Assembly (NCBI GenBank): GCA_900552885.1
Contig: USBM01000090.1
Span: 1 to 8,189 of the forward strand
DNA: 8,189 nt
From: an uncultured Clostridium sp.
GTDB taxonomy: Bacteria > Bacillota > Clostridia > Lachnospirales > Lachnospiraceae
Reading direction: 5' to 3'
The notes below the pieces were generated by a model that saw only the letters and a list, made by a program, of their open reading frames with translations, had not been told where the DNA came from and did no database searches. This document shows, piece by piece, positions 5,403 to 8,189 of the stretch (the stretch's first letter is position 1; every line of letters starts with the position of its first letter). A program made the position numbers and the translations under genes.

Positions 5403-7220
5403 ATGTATTGTCGAAAATGTGGATATAAGAATGAGGATGACGCAAGGTATTGCCGAAAATGTGGAACCTATATCTGGGTAGAAGAACCGGTGAAAGAGCC
5501 AGTTAAAGAAGAAATATCGGAAGAACCGGTGGAAAAAAAGACGATGTTACCGGAAGAACCAATACAGCCGGAAGAACCAATACAGCAGGAACAACGGACA
5601 AACGTTTCGGAAGATAAGCAGGAGAAACCGGCAGAAGAAATGCAGACTCCGGGAACAAAGGAGAGGGAAGAATCACGGGATAAGAAGGAACAGGAAGCAG
5701 AAGATAAGACGGAAAAGGGTAAGGTGCCACAGAATATGTGGCAGCCGGATGAGCATTTAGAACCGATTGAAACAAAGATAGATGGAACAAAAGAAAAATC
5801 CCATGTCCCGGCAATTGTGGCCTGTGTCATTGGCATTATTGTTGTGATTGGTCTGATCATAGCTTGTGTGTGGAAACAGAAACATCATCCGCAGGATATA
5901 AATGAGACAGATAAAAGTTCGGAGGTATCAACAGAGATTGTAGAGACAACTGCGGCGACAACAGAGCAGACGATAGATATGTCTTCCTATCAGGCACAGT
6001 TAGATCAATGGAAAGCACAGTTTGCGGCTTATACGATGACAGCGGCTACGCAGCCAACATATGATGCAACGGTGGCACAATATGAGACTGCTATTGCCGG
6101 ACAGAATGTGGATAGCTGTAATCAGTGCGAGGCAACATTTACTTCCTTGTTTGAACAGGTAAAGCAGGAAAATTATGTAATAACGGTACGCAGAAATTAT
6201 TATGCGGGTATCTTGGAAGAACTGCACTTGACAGGTACACTGTCAGAAGACCCGGATAAGAGAATAGTAGGAGTTGGTGAAGAAGGCGAGTATGCAATTT
6301 TAGATATAGATGCGGATGGGAAAGAAGAACTTTTGTTGAAGGCCAATTGTGAGGCGATAGTAAATGTAGGTGAGTTTATATATGAATATAACATCGAGGA
6401 AGATACATTTCATAATGAACTATATTCATACGCAGGAAATCAATATTATTCAAATGGTAGAGTGATTGAAAATAATTTATTTTCTCATGCAGAACGTATA
6501 TATGATTATAATGCAGAACAGGATACGTATGAAATATCAGATTTGGCAAGTATGATTGCACAAGATGATCCAAATGTAATGATAGATTTTCCGGAAGCTG
6601 CTGACAAGGATGGAGATGGAATAGTATATGGCGTTGGAATGATGGATGAGACAACATATTGTGATGAAGCTGATAAGGACGCTTGGCTGGCTGGAAAGAT
6701 AGAAGGTGCAACCGAGCTTGAGATTCCATGGAAGAAGATTGTCGATGAGGAATACCGGGAATATGCGAAAGCATACAGTGCGATGATGTTGGAGAATGTG
6801 AAAGCACATTTGCAGGAAGGTCAAAATGATATCGGCATTTCCTACATAGAAGGAGGCGACAGTTGTGAGGCGGCAGAGACCATGTTGTCTTCTGTTATGG
6901 CGGTTTCCTATGATGACGAGTCGGGAGATATGGTGATCGGTTATTTGGATGGAAAGGAATTCTATATTGGAAGCAGGGAAGATGCTACCGGAGTGATATA
7001 TCAGAAAAAGGCAATCGACAACTTGACTTTATTAGGGCTTTATCCGGGAATGAAGAAAGAAGATGCGGTTGCACTGATTAAAGAATATGGATTCCACAAA
7101 TTTTCAGATCATGCATATTGTACCGGAGACGCATTTGGAAGTTATGTCATTTATCTGGATTGTAAGAAGGGAAAAGTGAAGAGTATTCAGTTGAATCCGT
7201 TCTGCGGTTTTGCGGGATAG
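5403..7220 (+). CDS. Zinc-ribbon, single-TM protein with calcium-loop-like ectodomain
   Basis: The product has 605 residues; I know no characterised homologue, though the layout recurs in Lachnospiraceae. The zinc ribbon is at the very N-terminus (C3, C6, C17, C20: CRKC twice, ending CGTY). A Glu/Pro/Lys-rich linker runs from about 27 to 133. One membrane helix at about 136-156 ends in WKQKHH, so the rest should be outside. Outside comes a Thr/Ser-rich stalk (170-195), a helical region (196-265) with a CNQC motif at 239-242, then a mixed domain with two Asp-rich loops (DIDADGKEE from 301, DKDGDG from 401) that resemble calcium-binding loops. The last 70 residues hold LGLYPGMKKEDAVALIKEYG, a 'G-M-x-K-x-D/E-x-x-x-L-[IL]' pattern seen in small lipoprotein-like domains. 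It shares only the ribbon-linker-TM plan with the protein at 1229-3385. I infer a membrane-anchored sensor or binding protein. Confidence 0.85.
   Translation: MYCRKCGYKNEDDARYCRKCGTYIWVEEPVKEPVKEEISEEPVEKKTMLPEEPIQPEEPIQQEQRTNVSEDKQEKPAEEMQTPGTKEREESRDKKEQEAEDKTEKGKVPQNMWQPDEHLEPIETKIDGTKEKSHVPAIVACVIGIIVVIGLIIACVWKQKHHPQDINETDKSSEVSTEIVETTAATTEQTIDMSSYQAQLDQWKAQFAAYTMTAATQPTYDATVAQYETAIAGQNVDSCNQCEATFTSLFEQVKQENYVITVRRNYYAGILEELHLTGTLSEDPDKRIVGVGEEGEYAILDIDADGKEELLLKANCEAIVNVGEFIYEYNIEEDTFHNELYSYAGNQYYSNGRVIENNLFSHAERIYDYNAEQDTYEISDLASMIAQDDPNVMIDFPEAADKDGDGIVYGVGMMDETTYCDEADKDAWLAGKIEGATELEIPWKKIVDEEYREYAKAYSAMMLENVKAHLQEGQNDIGISYIEGGDSCEAAETMLSSVMAVSYDDESGDMVIGYLDGKEFYIGSREDATGVIYQKKAIDNLTLLGLYPGMKKEDAVALIKEYGFHKFSDHAYCTGDAFGSYVIYLDCKKGKVKSIQLNPFCGFAG
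5550..5585 (+). repeat. Two perfect 18-bp tandem units in the linker
   Basis: CCGGAAGAACCAATACAG occurs at 5550-5567 and is repeated exactly at 5568-5585. In frame it encodes PEEPIQ-PEEPIQ within the Glu/Pro-rich cytoplasmic linker. Looser relatives (EEPVKEPVKEE, EEPVEKK) precede it, so the linker seems to have grown by repeat expansion. Confidence 0.9.
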
Positions 7221-7259
7221 GAGTAATTGCCGGAAAAAGTATCGTGTTCGTACAAAAAC

Positions 7260-7295
7260 AGACAAAATATTCAAAAAAAATTAGGAATACTGTCT
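7260..7295. other. Imperfect dyad after the second zinc-ribbon gene
   Basis: AGACA (7260-7264) and TATTC (7268-7272) pair with GAATA (7285-7289) and TGTCT (7291-7295). An AAA/C internal loop separates the two 5-bp stems, and the apical loop is A-rich. The sequence after it is T-rich but broken (ATATATTTATTTA). It could be a weak terminator 39 bases past the stop codon or a protein-binding operator. It is the best terminator candidate for the three-gene module. Confidence 0.35.
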
Positions 7296-7316
7296 ATATA
7301 TTTATTTACGGCTTGG

Positions 7317-7325
7317 TGTTATGAT
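7317..7325 (+). promoter_or_regulatory. Possible extended -10 element for the transporter gene
   Basis: TGTTATGAT fits an extended -10 (TGn plus TATGAT, five of six consensus bases). No good -35 is found 17 bases upstream (TATATT at 7297-7302). If real, transcription would start near 7332 and give a leader of about 87 bases. A second, weaker -10-like CATAAT lies at 7357-7362. Confidence 0.35.
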
Positions 7326-7329
7326 AGGT

Positions 7330-7381
7330 AACGGAAAAATGCCGTTTAAGACAATGCATAATAAATAAGAAAGAACATTGT
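7330..7381 (+). other. Two short hairpins in the transporter leader
   Basis: AACGG (7330-7334) pairs with CCGTT (7342-7346) around a 7-base loop. ACAATG (7351-7356) pairs with CATTGT (7376-7381) around a 19-base A/T-rich loop. Neither is followed by a T run, so neither is an obvious terminator. I do not recognise any known riboswitch class. The stems are short and could be chance. Confidence 0.3.
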
Positions 7382-7401
7382 GAGGGTGAGCGGCAAAGAA
7401 T

Positions 7402-7408
7402 AAGGAGG
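7402..7408 (+). promoter_or_regulatory. Ribosome binding site for the transporter
   Basis: AAGGAGG sits 10 bases before ATG 7419. A GTG at 7414 is closer but is in another frame, so ATG 7419 is the start. Confidence 0.8.
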
Positions 7409-7418
7409 ATTTAGTGAA

Positions 7419-8189
7419 ATGACGTTGGCACAGATTTTAGCAGTGCTTATCTTTGTTGCAATGTTCGTACTGATCGTCATGGACAAGATCGAGCGTCAGA
7501 TCGTTACTTTGGCATGTGGTGCATTAACATTGATCTTAGTATTTGGTGTTGGCATGCATAGTATGGATGCGATTCTTGAGACATTGAATGTACGCAGCAT
7601 TTTCACACCGGGCTTCTGGTATGCAGTTGGTGCAGAGGAATCATCTTCCGGTATTAACTGGGCAACAATTATATTCATTGCAGGTATGATGGTTATGGTA
7701 GAGGGTATGGCAAAGGCAGGATTTTTCCAGTGGTTATGTATGCGACTGGCAAAGCTTGTTAATTATAAGCCGATTCCATTGTTTATTGTATTTATGGTAA
7801 TGGCGGCAGTACTTTCTATGTTTATAGATAGTATTACGGTTATCCTGTTCTTAGCAGCAGTTACCGTGGAGCTTGCAAAGTTGTTACATATTGATCCGAT
7901 CCCGATGATCTTGTCAGAGATCTTTTGCGCGAATTTAGGCGGTTCTGCAACCATGTGTGGTGATCCACCTAACATTATTATCGGTACATCATTGGGATAC
8001 ACTTTTGGGGATTTCTTAACGAATACCGGTCTGATGGCAGGCATTGCTTTGATCGTTGTGATCATTTATTTCTTCCTTGTATATCGGAAAGAATTGATTC
8101 AGGAGGAAGGTCAGGGTGTGGATCCATCTTCTATTCCGGATCCGAAGGAAGCAATTACGAATAAGAAAGATGATATCTTAAGTTGTGTG
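7419..8189 (+). CDS. ArsB/NhaD/SLC13-type membrane ion transporter, 5' part
   Basis: Translation from 7419 stays open for 257 codons to the window edge, so the 3' part is missing. The protein belongs to the ion transporter superfamily that includes ArsB, NhaD, citrate and SLC13/P-protein-like permeases. Two signatures are clear. SMFIDSITVILFLAAV (133-148) matches the family's 'S-x-x-x-D-[NS]-x-x' segment. CANLGGSATMCGDPPNIIIG (170-189) matches the 'N-x-G-G-x-x-T-x-x-G-D-P-P-N' re-entrant motif that lines the transport site. Hydrophobic helices fall at about 3-21, 28-45, 81-97, 118-150 (likely two) and 203-222, followed by a charged loop (223-250). Full members usually have 10-12 helices and about 400-450 residues, so roughly half is present. 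The substrate (a dicarboxylate, citrate, Na+/H+ or an oxyanion) cannot be told from this half. It has its own binding site and probably its own promoter. Confidence 0.88.
   Translation, partial: MTLAQILAVLIFVAMFVLIVMDKIERQIVTLACGALTLILVFGVGMHSMDAILETLNVRSIFTPGFWYAVGAEESSSGINWATIIFIAGMMVMVEGMAKAGFFQWLCMRLAKLVNYKPIPLFIVFMVMAAVLSMFIDSITVILFLAAVTVELAKLLHIDPIPMILSEIFCANLGGSATMCGDPPNIIIGTSLGYTFGDFLTNTGLMAGIALIVVIIYFFLVYRKELIQEEGQGVDPSSIPDPKEAITNKKDDILSCV

Noticed and set aside
5468..5860. 130-residue minus-strand open frame, Ser/Cys-rich
   Set aside because: It is a shadow of the repetitive Glu/Pro/Lys linker and TM region on the + strand.
7763..8065. Minus-strand open frame opposite the transporter
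   Set aside because: The + strand carries clear transporter signature motifs throughout this interval.

Overview
The window looks like chromosomal DNA from a low-to-moderate GC Gram-positive anaerobe, most likely a Lachnospiraceae-type Clostridium. The evidence is strong AAGGAGG/GGAGG ribosome binding sites, A/T-rich intergenic DNA, an Rpn/PDDEXK_2-type nuclease, a secreted GLUG protein ending in a lysine-rich fibronectin type III domain, and membrane-anchored zinc-ribbon proteins. The genus cannot be fixed from the sequence alone. All five genes are on the + strand. I see no tRNA, rRNA, CRISPR array or insertion sequence.

Layout. Positions 1-139 are A/T-rich and hold no gene I can support. 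140-1045 encodes an Rpn/PD-(D/E)XK family nuclease of the transposase/recombination-promoting type, followed by a convincing intrinsic terminator (1061-1103). Three genes then follow with no clear terminator between them. 1229-3385 is a zinc-ribbon, single-TM protein with a large acidic propeller-like ectodomain. 3503-5359 is a secreted GLUG/Ig-like/FN3 surface protein. 5403-7220 is a second zinc-ribbon, single-TM protein with an unrelated ectodomain. After a 198-base intergenic region with possible promoter and leader hairpins, 7419-8189 is the 5' part of an ArsB/NhaD/SLC13-type ion transporter that runs off the window.

How the genes may work together. The middle three genes look like one envelope module: two inner-anchored proteins with cytoplasmic Cys4 zinc ribbons and different outer domains flank one exported beta-helix protein. 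The exported protein ends in a domain with no acidic residue, while the first anchored protein is very acidic outside. A physical pairing of the two is an inference, not something the sequence proves. The most unusual single feature is a heptad segment in the first zinc-ribbon protein whose core positions are almost all Tyr or Trp. The nuclease and the transporter look like unrelated neighbours.
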